Assembly (NCBI RefSeq): GCF_006438725.1
Contig: NZ_RCZD01000003.1
Span: 248,001 to 312,000 of the forward strand
Length of the DNA: 64,000 bases
Reading direction: 5' to 3'
Origin: Ewingella americana
GTDB lineage: Bacteria > Pseudomonadota > Gammaproteobacteria > Enterobacterales > Enterobacteriaceae
A program made the translations under genes and the position numbers. The notes beneath the pieces are model-generated. The model did no database searches. It was not told where the DNA came from and worked only from the letters and a program-made list of their open reading frames with translations. The stretch's first letter is position 1. Each line of letters opens with the position of its first letter. Of the stretch, positions 54,672-64,000 are shown in pieces.

Positions 54672-55154
54672 ATGCAAGTTGTAATTATGCGTCACGGCGA
54701 GGCTGCTCTTGAAGCAGCCAGCGATTCGGCAAGACCACTGACCGAATGCGGATGTGACGAAACAGTACATATGGCGGCGTGGCTAAATGCTCGTCAGGTC
54801 AATATTCAGCGTGTTCTGGTCAGCCCGTATTTACGTGCGCAGCAAACGCTGGAGAAATTACGTCAGACGCTGACCTTACCGGCTGAGAGTGAAGTTCTGA
54901 AAGAACTGACGCCGGGGGGGGATCCTGCTGCGGTTGCACAGGAACTTCAGGCGCTGGCGCTGGAAGGTATCACTACCGTGATGGTGGTGTCGCACTTGCC
55001 GCTGGTTGGCTACCTGGTGGCAGAATTATGCCCGGGAGTCTGCCCGCCGATGTTTGCGACCTCTGCCATGGCTAGCGTTGAGTTTGATGCACAAACAGGT
55101 AAAGGCACGTTTGACTGGCAGTTCAGCCCTTGTCAGGTGATGGCTAAGGTCTGA
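54672..55154 (+). CDS. sixA: Phosphohistidine phosphatase SixA
   Basis: Removes phosphate from histidine phosphotransfer proteins (ArcB Hpt domain, PtsO). It has 160 residues. Catalytic His8 in MRHGEA, Arg in SPYLRAQQTLE, and second His in VVSHLPLVGYLVAELCPG. Family length is complete. A strong terminator follows. Confidence 0.95.
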   Translation: MQVVIMRHGEAALEAASDSARPLTECGCDETVHMAAWLNARQVNIQRVLVSPYLRAQQTLEKLRQTLTLPAESEVLKELTPGGDPAAVAQELQALALEGITTVMVVSHLPLVGYLVAELCPGVCPPMFATSAMASVEFDAQTGKGTFDWQFSPCQVMAKV

Positions 55155-55209
55155 TGGTAAACAGGTTTCCGGCTTACATGATTGAATGACGGACCGGTCG
55201 CCCAAAAGG

Positions 55210-55234
55210 AAAGGCACAGCTCGCTGTGCCTTTT
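55210..55234. terminator. Terminator after sixA (shared with smrB)
   Basis: AAAGGCACAG-CTCG-CTGTGCCTTT, 10-bp perfect stem, T-run on the plus strand. Confidence 0.85.
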
Positions 55235-55253
55235 TGCTGTCTGTTGTTTGGGG

Positions 55254-55793
55254 TTATTGTAGTTTGTCATCCAGCTCAATTAACACCAGCAGCGCGGCGG
55301 TTCCGCCCAGCACTTTGGGGGCCTGATGAAAAGCCAGCACATCGGGGTGCTGTGCCAACCAAAGCGGTGTTTGTTGTTTAAGAATATGTTTGCCATGCCC
55401 GTGCATTACGCAGGCGCAGTGCACATGTTCGCGGCGGCAGGCGGCAATGAGCGCCCCCAGTTCCTGTTTGGCTTCCCGTTGGGTCAGGCCGTGTAAATCG
55501 AGAAACAACTCCGGCGAATAATCACCACGACGCAGTTTCTTCAATTCAAAATGGCTGACGTCAGGCCTGAGATGGCGAACAGGCCCCTCTTCCTGCAGCA
55601 TCGGCTGAAATTCATCAGAAAAATAATAACTGGCGTCCACCTGCTCCTGAAGCAGCTTTTTGGGGGATATTGCCGTCACCTTTTTACGCAGTGGCCGGTG
55701 GGTAATGGTGTCATTTTGCAGGCGTTTTGTGCCAGGCACGGCTTCGCGAAAGAGGGTCTTTTCCTCCGGGCTAAGCGCATGTTTTTTCTTCAT
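55254..55793 (-). CDS. smrB: Ribosome rescue nuclease SmrB
   Basis: Smr-domain endonuclease that cuts mRNA between collided ribosomes. It has 179 residues; the Smr domain (about 95-175) has [20 protein letters not shown] and the GHGK motif in [16 protein letters not shown]. The N-terminal helical extension ([20 protein letters not shown]) matches E. coli SmrB (YfcN). Convergent with sixA, divergent from prmB. Confidence 0.95.
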   Translation of the reverse strand: MKKKHALSPEEKTLFREAVPGTKRLQNDTITHRPLRKKVTAISPKKLLQEQVDASYYFSDEFQPMLQEEGPVRHLRPDVSHFELKKLRRGDYSPELFLDLHGLTQREAKQELGALIAACRREHVHCACVMHGHGKHILKQQTPLWLAQHPDVLAFHQAPKVLGGTAALLVLIELDDKLQ

Positions 55794-56009
55794 GGATTCG
55801 TCATCATTCTTAGGTCATTTCAACAGTGTACCTGCGCATGTCACTTGGTATAAAGGAAACTCGGACTTAAATTCTCCAGGACATCTCGCAAGAACGGCCT
55901 ATAGCTGCTGATTTGTGGCGGGCTTCATGGCAAACTATGCGCCAAACGATGCACTGTAAACCCATGGTTAAGCGCTTGTTAAATGACTGCGTGCCGTCAG
56001 GAGAGAAAA

Positions 56010-56942
56010 TTGGACAAAATATTCGTTGATGAAGCCGTCGGTGAGCTTCACACCATCCAGGATATGATTCGCTGGACCGTCAGCCGCCTGAACGCTGCGA
56101 ATGTGTATTACGGCCATGGGACAGACAACCCGTGGGATGAAGCCGTACAACTGGTATTGCCAAGCGTGTTTTTACCGCTGGATATCCCCGAAGACATGCA
56201 CTCTGCTCGCCTGACCTCCAGCGAGCGCCATCGTATTGTTGAACGTGTGATCCGCCGCGTCAATGAGCGTGTTCCGGTCGCCTATTTGACCAACAAAGCC
56301 TGGTTTTGCGGCATGGAGTTCTATGTTGATGAGCGCGTGCTGGTCCCTCGTTCGCCAATTGCAGAGCTTATCAACAACCGCTTCTCCGGCATTCTGCACG
56401 ACAAACCACAGCACATTCTCGATATGTGTACCGGTAGCGGCTGTATTGCTATCGCCTGTGCTTATGCCTACCCGGAAACTGAAGTCGACGCGGTGGATAT
56501 CTCCGCTGACGCCCTGGCGGTTGCTGAACAAAACATCGAAGCGCATGGCATTGAACATTGGGTTACGCCAATCCGCTCCGATCTGTTCCGTGAACTGCCA
56601 CCGTTACAGTACGACCTGATTGTGACCAACCCACCGTATGTTGATGAAGATGACATGTCAGATTTGCCGCAGGAGTATCGCCACGAACCCGAACTGGGTC
56701 TGGCTTCCGGCAGTGACGGCCTGAAACTGACGCGCCGAATTCTGTCTTGCGCCCCTGACTACCTGACCGATAACGGCGTGCTGATTTGTGAAGTAGGTAA
56801 CAGCATGGTACATCTGATGGATCAATATCCTGATATTCCGTTCACCTGGCTGGAATTTGAAAACGGCGGTGACGGCGTATTCATGCTGACTAAACAGCAA
56901 CTGCTTGATTGTGCAGAGCACTTTAAAATGTTCCGTGACTGA
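56010..56942 (+). CDS. prmB: Ribosomal protein uL3 glutamine methyltransferase PrmB
   Basis: SAM-dependent N5-methylation of a glutamine of ribosomal protein L3. It has 310 residues, the E. coli length, if it starts at TTG 56010 ([16 protein letters not shown]. coli [10 protein letters not shown]) with AGGAG upstream; the earlier in-frame start adds nine non-conserved residues. SAM motif [19 protein letters not shown] and catalytic [14 protein letters not shown] are intact. aroC starts 44 bases on. Confidence 0.95.
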   Translation: MDKIFVDEAVGELHTIQDMIRWTVSRLNAANVYYGHGTDNPWDEAVQLVLPSVFLPLDIPEDMHSARLTSSERHRIVERVIRRVNERVPVAYLTNKAWFCGMEFYVDERVLVPRSPIAELINNRFSGILHDKPQHILDMCTGSGCIAIACAYAYPETEVDAVDISADALAVAEQNIEAHGIEHWVTPIRSDLFRELPPLQYDLIVTNPPYVDEDDMSDLPQEYRHEPELGLASGSDGLKLTRRILSCAPDYLTDNGVLICEVGNSMVHLMDQYPDIPFTWLEFENGGDGVFMLTKQQLLDCAEHFKMFRD

Positions 56943-56986
56943 TCAGGACATCACTTAACCATTAATTCAACATGTAAGGAGCCGTG

Positions 56987-58072
56987 ATGGCAGGGAACAG
57001 TATTGGGCAGTTTTTCCGCGTCACTACCTTTGGCGAATCCCATGGCGTAGCCCTGGGTTGTATCATTGACGGCGTGCCGCCGGGCATTCCGCTGACCGAA
57101 GCTGATTTACAACATGATCTCGACAGACGCCGCCCGGGCACGTCGCGCTACACCACGCAGCGTCGCGAAGCCGATGAGGTGAAAATCCTCTCTGGCGTCT
57201 TTGAAGGGGTGACTACCGGCACCAGTATCGGTCTGATAATTCAGAATACCGATCAGCGTTCTCAGGATTACAGCGCGATCAAAGACGTGTTCCGTCCGGG
57301 TCATGCTGATTACACCTATGAGCAGAAATATGGCGTGCGTGACTATCGCGGCGGCGGTCGTTCTTCCGCCCGTGAAACGGCCATGCGTGTGGCGGCCGGT
57401 GCGGTGGCTAAGAAATATCTGGCGCAGAAGTTTGGTGTGAAAGTGCGCGGCTATCTGGCTCAGATTGGCGATGTCAGCTGCGAGCTGAAAGACTGGGACC
57501 TGGTGGAAACCAACCCGTTCTTCTGCCCGGATGAATCCAAGCTGGAAGCGCTCGATGAACTGATGCGTGAGTTGAAAAAAGCCGGTGACTCTGTGGGGGC
57601 TAAAATCACAGTGATTGCTGAAAACGTTCCAACGGGTTTGGGCGAACCGGTCTTCGACCGTCTGGATGCCGACATCGCCCATGCGCTGATGAGCATCAAT
57701 GCGGTGAAAGGCGTGGAGATTGGCGACGGCTTTGCCGTGGTTAACAAGCGTGGCAGCGAAAACCGCGATGAAATCACTCCTCAGGGCTTCGAAAGTAACC
57801 ATGCGGGTGGCATTCTCGGTGGTATCAGCAGCGGTCAGCCGGTGATTGCTCACCTTGCGCTGAAACCGACGTCGAGCATTACTGTGCCAGGACGTACCAT
57901 CAATCGCGAAGGCGAGCAGGTGGAAATGATCACCAAAGGTCGCCATGACCCTTGCGTGGGTATCCGCGCCGTCCCTATTGCTGAAGCGATGATGGCGATT
58001 GTTCTGATGGATCATTTATTGCGTCAGCGTGCGCAAAACGGTGATGTGCACTCAGATGTTCCACGCTGGTAA
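56987..58072 (+). CDS. aroC: Chorismate synthase
   Basis: Final shikimate-pathway enzyme; converts EPSP to chorismate with reduced FMN. It has 361 residues, the E. coli length. Start is ATG 56987 ([20 protein letters not shown]) with AAGGAG upstream. Signatures are [45 protein letters not shown] and [17 protein letters not shown]. The stop lies seven bases before mepA. Confidence 0.97.
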   Translation: MAGNSIGQFFRVTTFGESHGVALGCIIDGVPPGIPLTEADLQHDLDRRRPGTSRYTTQRREADEVKILSGVFEGVTTGTSIGLIIQNTDQRSQDYSAIKDVFRPGHADYTYEQKYGVRDYRGGGRSSARETAMRVAAGAVAKKYLAQKFGVKVRGYLAQIGDVSCELKDWDLVETNPFFCPDESKLEALDELMRELKKAGDSVGAKITVIAENVPTGLGEPVFDRLDADIAHALMSINAVKGVEIGDGFAVVNKRGSENRDEITPQGFESNHAGGILGGISSGQPVIAHLALKPTSSITVPGRTINREGEQVEMITKGRHDPCVGIRAVPIAEAMMAIVLMDHLLRQRAQNGDVHSDVPRW

Positions 58073-58079
58073 ATCCCCG

Positions 58080-58934
58080 ATGAAATCTGCACTGATAACT
58101 GTCAACGTGCTCAAAAATACCTGTGCTGGTTTACTGGCGCTGGTACTTTGTGCGCCTGCCATGGCCGTGACGCCGTGGCAGAAAATCACTCAACCGATTC
58201 CCGGTTCACCGCAGGCGATTGGCGGCTTTGCCAACGGCTGCCAGATCGGGTCACATCCGTTACCGCTTAACTCACCGGACTATCAGGTGATGCGTACCGA
58301 TCAGCGGCGCTACTTCGGTCAGCCCGATCTGCTGGCTTTTATCAAGCGTCTGGGTCTGCAGGCCAATGATAAAGGCCTCGGCACGATGCTGATTGGCGAT
58401 ATGGCGATGCCAGCCGGTGGGCGTTTCAGCAGCGGTCATGCCAGCCACCAGTCTGGTCTGGATGTGGATATCTGGCTGCAACTGCCGCGTCAGCGTTGGA
58501 GCGAGCAGATGTTGCTCAAACCTCAGCCCATTGATCTGGTGAATACCGACGGTAAGACGGTCAATCAACGCCAATGGCAACCACGTATCGAAACGCTGAT
58601 CAAGCTTGCCGCACAGGACAGCGACGTCACGCGTATTTTCGTCAATGCAGCTATCAAACAACAGCTTTGTGCTGATGCAGGCAGTGACCGTGAGTGGTTG
58701 CACAAAGTCCGCCCGTGGTTTGGTCACCGCGCGCACATGCATGTGCGTCTGCGCTGTCCGGCGGGCAGTCTTGAATGTCTGGATCAGGCTCCACCTCCGC
58801 CGGGCGATGGCTGCGGTGCTGAGCTGCAAAGCTGGTTCCTGCCGCCTAAACCGGGTAGCGGAACGTCAGTGAAAAAAGAGCCACCACCGTTACCGAAAAC
58901 CTGTCAGGCACTGCTGGATAAGCACGTTCTTTAA
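58080..58934 (+). CDS. mepA: Penicillin-insensitive murein endopeptidase MepA
   Basis: Periplasmic LAS-family zinc endopeptidase that cleaves D-Ala-mDAP cross-links. It has 284 residues with a signal peptide (LVLCAPAMA). Zinc ligand motifs [20 protein letters not shown] and [12 protein letters not shown] are complete, and the cysteines of the family are present. The start ATG is seven bases after aroC; an in-frame start inside aroC is unlikely. Confidence 0.95.
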   Translation: MKSALITVNVLKNTCAGLLALVLCAPAMAVTPWQKITQPIPGSPQAIGGFANGCQIGSHPLPLNSPDYQVMRTDQRRYFGQPDLLAFIKRLGLQANDKGLGTMLIGDMAMPAGGRFSSGHASHQSGLDVDIWLQLPRQRWSEQMLLKPQPIDLVNTDGKTVNQRQWQPRIETLIKLAAQDSDVTRIFVNAAIKQQLCADAGSDREWLHKVRPWFGHRAHMHVRLRCPAGSLECLDQAPPPPGDGCGAELQSWFLPPKPGSGTSVKKEPPPLPKTCQALLDKHVL

Positions 58935-58981
58935 TAACGCGCCAATAACGCTTCGCCACGTATAGCGAGACTGAAAGAAAA

Positions 58982-59782
58982 ATGGATTGGTTGATTGTTG
59001 CCCCTTGGGTTGTAGGCGTTCTGTTTTTAGTGGCTGTACTGGCAGGATTTATTGACTCTATCGCAGGTGGCGGCGGTCTTATCAGCCTGCCTGCGCTGCT
59101 GGCGGCCGGGGTCTCTCCGGCACAAGCCATCGCCACCAACAAGCTTTCAGCCGTGGGCGGCTCTTTTTCAGCCAGTCTCTATTTTGTACGCCGTGGGGTG
59201 GTGGATCTTAATGATCAAAAGCTAAATATTGGCTGTACATTCGTCGGTGCGGTGCTGGGGGCAATTTTAATCCAGCGCTTGCAGGCTGACATGCTGCGAC
59301 AAGTGTTACCACTGTTGATCATATGTATCGGGCTTTACTTTCTGCTCACACCAAAACTGGGTGAAAATGACCGTCAGCGCCGTCTGTCGGCCTTACCTTA
59401 TGCGCTGGTGGGCGGCGGTTGTGTCGGCTTTTACGATGGTTTTTTCGGCCCTGGGGCCGGTTCCTTCTATGCGCTGGGTTTTGTGACGCTTTGCGGATTT
59501 AATCTGGCGAAAGCCACCGCGCACGCTAAGGTGCTGAATTTCACCTCCAACTTTGGCGGTTTGTTGTTCTTTATGCTCGGTGGGAAAGTCGTGTGGGGAC
59601 TGGGTTTCGTGATGATGGCAGGGCAGTTTCTCGGCGCGAGAATGGGTGCCCGCATGGTACTCAGCAAAGGGCAGAAAATGATCCGCCCGATGGTGGTGAT
59701 TGTCTCGGTCGTCATGAGCTGTAAGCTTATCTATGATAACCATGGCGCTGAAATCCACCACTGGATCATCCTGCATACTTGA
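58982..59782 (+). CDS. yfcA: TSUP/TauE-SafE family membrane transporter YfcA
   Basis: Inner-membrane permease of the TSUP family, thought to move organosulfur or related anions; the substrate of YfcA is not established. It has 266 residues with about eight membrane segments and two internal repeats: DSIAGGGGLISLPALLAAGV and FYDGFFGPGAGSFYALGFVT, the paired signature of the family. Confidence 0.92.
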   Translation: MDWLIVAPWVVGVLFLVAVLAGFIDSIAGGGGLISLPALLAAGVSPAQAIATNKLSAVGGSFSASLYFVRRGVVDLNDQKLNIGCTFVGAVLGAILIQRLQADMLRQVLPLLIICIGLYFLLTPKLGENDRQRRLSALPYALVGGGCVGFYDGFFGPGAGSFYALGFVTLCGFNLAKATAHAKVLNFTSNFGGLLFFMLGGKVVWGLGFVMMAGQFLGARMGARMVLSKGQKMIRPMVVIVSVVMSCKLIYDNHGAEIHHWIILHT

Positions 59783-59983
59783 CGCTGCCGCGGCCCCGAA
59801 TCACTGACTTATGTCAGCTCATCGGGATCCACTCTCTTGCCGCCTTGCTGCAACGCCAATTATTTGGGGTGATTGATCTGGTAAATATTATCAGTCTCTG
59901 ACTTGCCTAAAGTCATAAAAGCCATTGTTAAAACAGGTTTATATTGTCGCCCCTGAATTTACTTACTGAGTTTCACTGCCACT

Positions 59984-60541
59984 ATGTCAGATTCGACCGC
60001 AACACATAATTATCATCAATTGATCGAGATTTTTGATTCCTGTTTCTTTGAGGAATTCAACGTGCGCCTGGTGAAAGGCGACGATGAACCTATTTATTTG
60101 CCGGCCGATGAGCAGGAAAACTTCAATCGCATCGTGTTCGCTCACGGCTATTACGCCAGCGGTATGCATGAGATTTCACACTGGTGTGTGGCAGGTGCTG
60201 AACGGCACAAGCTGGTCGATTTCGGTTACTGGTATTGCCCGGATGGGCGTGATGCACAGACGCAAAGCGAATTCGAAAAAGTTGAAATTAAACCTCAGTC
60301 CTATGAGTGGCTGTTTTGCGCCGCTGCGGGGTTCAACTTTAACGTCAGCTGTGACAATCTGAGCGGCGACTGCGAGCCGGATCGAGTGGGTTTCCAGAAC
60401 AAAGTCCGTGAAGAAGTGTTAAAAATGTTGCACGAAGGTATCCCGCCACGTCCGGCACGCTTTATAAAAGCGTTACAATCGTTTTACAATACCGCTCCAC
60501 TGACGGTTGAGGATTTCCCTGCACTCCAGCCGCTTGAATGA
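59984..60541 (+). CDS. epmC: Elongation factor P hydroxylase EpmC
   Basis: Hydroxylates the beta-lysylated lysine of EF-P. It has 185 residues, matching E. coli YfcM: GDDEPIYLPADEQENFNRIV, GMHEISHWCVAGAERHKLVD, FGYWYCPDGRDAQTQSEFEK. The HEISH motif gives the metal-binding histidines and glutamate. Followed by yfcL after 32 bases. Confidence 0.95.
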   Translation: MSDSTATHNYHQLIEIFDSCFFEEFNVRLVKGDDEPIYLPADEQENFNRIVFAHGYYASGMHEISHWCVAGAERHKLVDFGYWYCPDGRDAQTQSEFEKVEIKPQSYEWLFCAAAGFNFNVSCDNLSGDCEPDRVGFQNKVREEVLKMLHEGIPPRPARFIKALQSFYNTAPLTVEDFPALQPLE

Positions 60542-60573
60542 ATTTCAGAATATCGAAGAGTAGAGGATGATTG

Positions 60574-60858
60574 ATGATCGCAGAATTTGAAACGCGGATT
60601 TTGACGCTGATCGACGACATGGTTGAAAGCGCCAGCGACGACGAGTTGTTTGCCAGTGGCTATCTGCGAGGCCATTTGACCGTGGCGGTAGCCGATGCTG
60701 AAGAGCAGGGCGAGCACAGCGCCGAAGGTCTGAAAGCCCTGGTCCAGCAAGGTTTGGATAAAGCGATTCAGGCCGGTGAACTTTCACCACGCGACCAGGT
60801 TCTGGTTCTGGGTATGTGGGAGACGCTGTATCAGGCTTCACTGCCGGAAGAAAAATAG
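60574..60858 (+). CDS. yfcL: YfcL family protein
   Basis: A 94-residue acidic cytosolic protein matching E. coli YfcL ([59 protein letters not shown]). Start ATG 60574 with GAGGATG upstream. Function unknown; in E. coli it sits between epmC and mnmC as here, so it probably shares the epmC transcript. Confidence 0.92.
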   Translation: MIAEFETRILTLIDDMVESASDDELFASGYLRGHLTVAVADAEEQGEHSAEGLKALVQQGLDKAIQAGELSPRDQVLVLGMWETLYQASLPEEK

Positions 60859-60900
60859 CCGCATGACTTTCTTTTGAAAACATTATTCTATTCTTGAAAA

Positions 60901-60922
60901 CAAAGGGCCTTGCGGCCCTTTG
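60901..60922. terminator. Bidirectional terminator between yfcL and mnmC
   Basis: CAAAGGGCC-TTGC-GGCCCTTTG, 9-bp perfect stem between convergent genes; short T-run only. Confidence 0.75.
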
Positions 60923-60927
60923 TCATT

Positions 60928-62964
60928 TCAGATTTCTTCCTGAATCACCGGTTTGCCTTTAATCAGTTTACGGATCCACATGCGGTTCGGGTTAAGGGCT
61001 GCCAGCGTCTCGCTGTCGGCAGGCATAGGTTCTCCTGCAATCTGCGCCGCCAGCACTTCGGCGGCCAGCGGGGCAGAGCTCAGCCCGCGTGAACCCAATG
61101 CGCCAAGCAGGAAAAGATTGCGATGACAGGGGGCATCGGCGACCGGCTGATTGCGTTTCACGGCGATATCCAGCTTTTTATACTCGGCCAGCATGGCAGC
61201 ATAATTTGCCACGGCACCCACCATTGGCAGATGATCTCGGGTAGCGCAGCGCACGCCGTTACGGGCTTCACCTGCACTGACATCCACTTCTTTTGGCCAC
61301 TCCACGGCGGGCAGGCAGTCAATCAGCCGCTGGCGGTTTTGCTGCTGGTCGTCTTCGCGATATTCCGTGCACTTATCTGCGCGGTGATAACTGGCGCCGA
61401 TACAGTGATGCTGATTGAGTGGATTTTCAGGCGTCATATAACCATCGTAGCACAACACCTGTTTGAGTTTTTGCAGGGTTGGTGTGGTGGGAATATGCGA
61501 AACCTGACCGCTGACAGCGTAAACCGGTAACATCGCGCTTTGCGTGAAATCGGTGATATCCGCACCGTTTGCCAGAACCACGCTGTCATGTTGGGCCGTT
61601 TTTCCGTCAGTAAAATCCATCTGCCAGCGCTCTGTTTCGAGCCACTGCAATGATTTGACCCGCTCATTAAAGTGCACGGTTAATCCCTGTTTTTCTGCCA
61701 GAGAAATCAATTCGGCGGTCAGTTGCGCCGGACACAGCCACCCGCCGAGCGGATATTGTATCCCGCCGTTACCACACTCCAGGCCAACCGCCGCCGTCAG
61801 CGCTTGCTGAGACAGCCCGGTTGCCAACGCCGACGGCCAGTCACCTTCCAGGATCTTATCGATTTTCCCCTGACTTTTTTCATCATAGGCAAGCTGGCTG
61901 ACACCGCACCATTGATGATCAAACGGCACCCCCTGAGCGGCAATCGCCTGATACTGGCGACGGGCGAAGGTGAATGCATGGGCAAAGAAGCGTTCGAGTA
62001 CGTCATTGCGGCCATTAAGCAGTGGATACACGGCACCCTGGCGATTGCCCGAGGCACCTCTGGCCGGCTGCTCGTCGGCACAATAAAGTGTGACGACATA
62101 ATTCCGCCGTAACAGCGCCAGCGCTAATACAGCACTCGCGACACCACCGCCAATAATGCCGATGTCTGTGGTTTTTTCAGCTGCGGGGCGCCGGTACCAG
62201 GGCGCAGGATGTGGCACATCCTGCGGATTATTCATCACACCGCTGAGCATGTGTTTTTTCTCACCGAACCCTTTCACTTTCCTGACGTCAAAACCTGCGT
62301 CCAGCAAACCGCGACGGACAAAGCCCGCCACCGTGAAGGTCGCCAGTGTGCCAGTGGCTCGCGATAGCCGGGCCATATTGGAAAATACGTCGGCCGTCCA
62401 CATATCCGGGTTTTTCGAGGGAGCAAAGCCGTCCAAAAACCAGGCGTCAATCTGCTGATTCATATTGCTGTCACAGGCCGGAAGCAGGGTAGTCACATCA
62501 CCAAACCACAGGTCGAGCGTCACCCGTCCGCCGTCAAGCAGCAGACGATGACAGCCGGAAAACGGCAGCGGCCACTGATCGGTCAGTTGAGCTGCATACC
62601 CGGCCAGTTCCGGCCAGCGCGCGAGGGCTGCGGTCAGGTCAACGGATGACAGCGGAAATTTTTCGAAGCTGATGAAATGCAGGCGTTTCAGGGGCGCGTC
62701 AGGCGTCTGCTGGCGGAAGGCATCGAAGGCTTGCCACAGGGTTAGAAAGTTTAAACCGGTGCCAAATCCTGTTTCTGCAACCACACATACGGGGCGAGGA
62801 TGTTCGGTAAAGCGCTCGGGAAAACCGTTGCCATTGAGGAAAACATGGCGTGTTTCCAGCAAGCCGTTTTGATTGGAAAAGTAGACGTCATCAAAATGTC
62901 GGGAAACAGGTGTACCCTGTTCGTTCCAACTCAATTCTGCGGGCTGGATAGGGGAATGGCTCAC
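60928..62964 (-). CDS. mnmC: tRNA modification bifunctional enzyme MnmC
   Basis: Makes mnm5(s2)U34 in tRNA: a FAD-dependent C-terminal oxidoreductase removes the carboxymethyl group and an N-terminal SAM domain methylates. It has 678 residues from GTG 62964 ([20 protein letters not shown]), with GAGAGAG upstream; an earlier start adds 20 unrelated residues. SAM motif [34 protein letters not shown] motif [20 protein letters not shown] and C-terminal [20 protein letters not shown]. Divergent from fabB. Confidence 0.95.
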   Translation of the reverse strand: MSHSPIQPAELSWNEQGTPVSRHFDDVYFSNQNGLLETRHVFLNGNGFPERFTEHPRPVCVVAETGFGTGLNFLTLWQAFDAFRQQTPDAPLKRLHFISFEKFPLSSVDLTAALARWPELAGYAAQLTDQWPLPFSGCHRLLLDGGRVTLDLWFGDVTTLLPACDSNMNQQIDAWFLDGFAPSKNPDMWTADVFSNMARLSRATGTLATFTVAGFVRRGLLDAGFDVRKVKGFGEKKHMLSGVMNNPQDVPHPAPWYRRPAAEKTTDIGIIGGGVASAVLALALLRRNYVVTLYCADEQPARGASGNRQGAVYPLLNGRNDVLERFFAHAFTFARRQYQAIAAQGVPFDHQWCGVSQLAYDEKSQGKIDKILEGDWPSALATGLSQQALTAAVGLECGNGGIQYPLGGWLCPAQLTAELISLAEKQGLTVHFNERVKSLQWLETERWQMDFTDGKTAQHDSVVLANGADITDFTQSAMLPVYAVSGQVSHIPTTPTLQKLKQVLCYDGYMTPENPLNQHHCIGASYHRADKCTEYREDDQQQNRQRLIDCLPAVEWPKEVDVSAGEARNGVRCATRDHLPMVGAVANYAAMLAEYKKLDIAVKRNQPVADAPCHRNLFLLGALGSRGLSSAPLAAEVLAAQIAGEPMPADSETLAALNPNRMWIRKLIKGKPVIQEEI

Positions 62965-63067
62965 GTGAAACTCTCTCAGTTCAAGGCGATGCCGAAGTTT
63001 AACGGCGTGTTTGACCTCGCGCAAATTTACTGCGATTTACACAAGGAATTGCTGATCGGACTTGTTC

Positions 63068-63085
63068 GGCGTACAACTGTACGCT
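63068..63085 (+). promoter_or_regulatory. FabR-like operator upstream of fabB
   Basis: GGCGTACAACTGTACGCT is a near-perfect palindrome matching the E. coli FabR site AGCGTACANNTGTACGCT at all but the first base, about 53 bases before the fabB start. FabR represses fabB in response to unsaturated acyl thioesters. Confidence 0.75.
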
Positions 63086-63137
63086 AGAGTGCGTGACGAA
63101 ATCCCGAATAGTTAGTTAATAGTACAAGAGGTATTAA

Positions 63138-64000
63138 ATGAAACGTGCAGTCATTACTGGCCTGGGTATTATCTCGAGCATCGGTAACAATAAGCAGGAA
63201 GTTCTGACCTCTCTGCAGGAAGGTCGCTCAGGGATCACCTTCTCGCAAGAGCTGAAAGATGCCGGAATGCGTAGTCACGTCTGGGGTGATGTGAAGTTAG
63301 ACACTACAGGGCTTATCGACCGCAAGATTGTGCGTTTCATGAGCGATGCTTCCATCTACGCTTATCTCTCTATGCAACAGGCGATTGAAGACTCCGGTCT
63401 GACTCCAGAGATGGTTTCCAACGACCGTACCGGCCTGATTGCCGGTTCCGGTGGCGGCTCTCCGCGTAACCAGGTTGCTGGTTCAGACGGCATGCGTGCC
63501 AAAGGTCTGAAAGGCGTTGGCCCTTACATGGTGACCAAAGCAATGGCGTCTGGCGTGTCTGCCTGTCTGGCAACCCCGTTCAAAATTCGTGGTGTTAACT
63601 ATTCCATCAGTTCTGCCTGCGCGACCTCTGCTCACTGCATCGGTAACGCGGTAGAAATGATCCAACTGGGCAAGCAGGATGTCGTATTTGCTGGCGGCGG
63701 CGAAGAGCTGTGCTGGGAAATGGCCTGTGAATTTGATGCTATGGGCGCACTGTCTACCCGTTACAATGAAACGCCTGAAAAAGCATCCCGTACTTATGAT
63801 CAGCAACGTGACGGTTTCGTCATCGCTGGCGGTGGCGGTATGGTTGTGGTTGAAGAGCTGGAACACGCTCTGGCTCGTGGTGCGCATATCTACGCTGAAA
63901 TCGTGGGCTACGGTGCAACGTCTGACGGTGCTGACATGGTGGCTCCATCCGGTGAAGGTGCAGTCCGCTGTATGAGAATGGCCATGAACGGCGTGGATAC
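63138..64000 (+). CDS. fabB: 3-oxoacyl-ACP synthase I, FabB (3' end outside window)
   Basis: Condensing enzyme needed for unsaturated fatty-acid synthesis. About 287 of some 405 residues are in the window. The active-site Cys161 is in [39 protein letters not shown] type blocks are intact ([20 protein letters not shown]). The His residues of the triad lie beyond the window end. Start ATG follows AAGAGG. Divergent from mnmC, with a FabR-like site upstream. Confidence 0.96.
   Translation, partial: MKRAVITGLGIISSIGNNKQEVLTSLQEGRSGITFSQELKDAGMRSHVWGDVKLDTTGLIDRKIVRFMSDASIYAYLSMQQAIEDSGLTPEMVSNDRTGLIAGSGGGSPRNQVAGSDGMRAKGLKGVGPYMVTKAMASGVSACLATPFKIRGVNYSISSACATSAHCIGNAVEMIQLGKQDVVFAGGGEELCWEMACEFDAMGALSTRYNETPEKASRTYDQQRDGFVIAGGGGMVVVEELEHALARGAHIYAEIVGYGATSDGADMVAPSGEGAVRCMRMAMNGVD

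Overview
This window is chromosomal DNA of a gamma-proteobacterium of the order Enterobacterales. Many products match Escherichia coli proteins almost residue for residue (AlaC, CsgD, Ccm proteins, MlaA, FadI/FadJ, PrmB, AroC, EpmC, MnmC, FabB). The large two-partner-secretion locus, the separate ccmH and ccmI genes and the 2000-residue alpha-2-macroglobulin point away from Escherichia, perhaps to a Yersiniaceae member such as the Serratia/Rahnella group. The genus is inference only.

Layout. 1-2.3 kb: the end of alaC and two small genes. 2.3-7.1 kb: a complete divergent curli locus (csgDEFG leftward, csgBAC rightward). 7.4-18.0 kb: a contact-dependent inhibition (CDI) type two-partner secretion locus with outer-membrane transporter, a 2846-residue CdiA-like exoprotein and its immunity gene. 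18.0-24.6 kb: a graveyard of at least four orphan toxin-tail/immunity cassettes, each closed by a similar terminator hairpin and separated by convergent symE-like genes or symE fragments, with an iron-dependent alcohol dehydrogenase embedded near its end. 25.1-33.5 kb: yfhM-pbpC (alpha-2-macroglobulin and penicillin-binding protein 1C). 33.8-36.3 kb: small secreted or membrane proteins, hdeA, a VOC protein and an 18-copy hexanucleotide repeat. 36.8-39.1 kb: an AT-rich island at an argW-type tRNA-Arg(CCU), with a Kiwa-like antiphage pair (kwaA and a frameshifted kwaB) and a decayed P4-type integrase. 39.4-64 kb: conserved core genes: yfdC, ccmABCDEFGHI, mlaA, fadL, yfcZ, fadIJ, sixA, smrB, prmB, aroC, mepA, yfcA, epmC, yfcL, mnmC and the start of fabB.

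How the genes work together. The curli genes make and export a biofilm amyloid. The CDI locus delivers a C-terminal toxin to neighbouring cells; the downstream orphan immunity genes may record earlier toxin types and could still protect against relatives. The ccm operon matures c-type cytochromes. fadL, fadI and fadJ form a fatty-acid import and oxidation set, each transcription unit with a FadR-like operator, next to fabB with a FabR-like palindrome.

Most interesting signals: (1) kwaB is broken by a +1 frameshift lying exactly inside a perfect 15-bp inverted repeat, which suggests hairpin-templated (quasipalindrome) mutation. (2) The repeated immunity-terminator-symE cassette array, including two proteins that look like tandem SymE/AbrB-type folds. 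(3) The perfect AAGTCC x18 repeat, which can encode a (Lys-Ser)18 tract. (4) A CdiA toxin tail resembling TNT-type NAD+ glycohydrolases.
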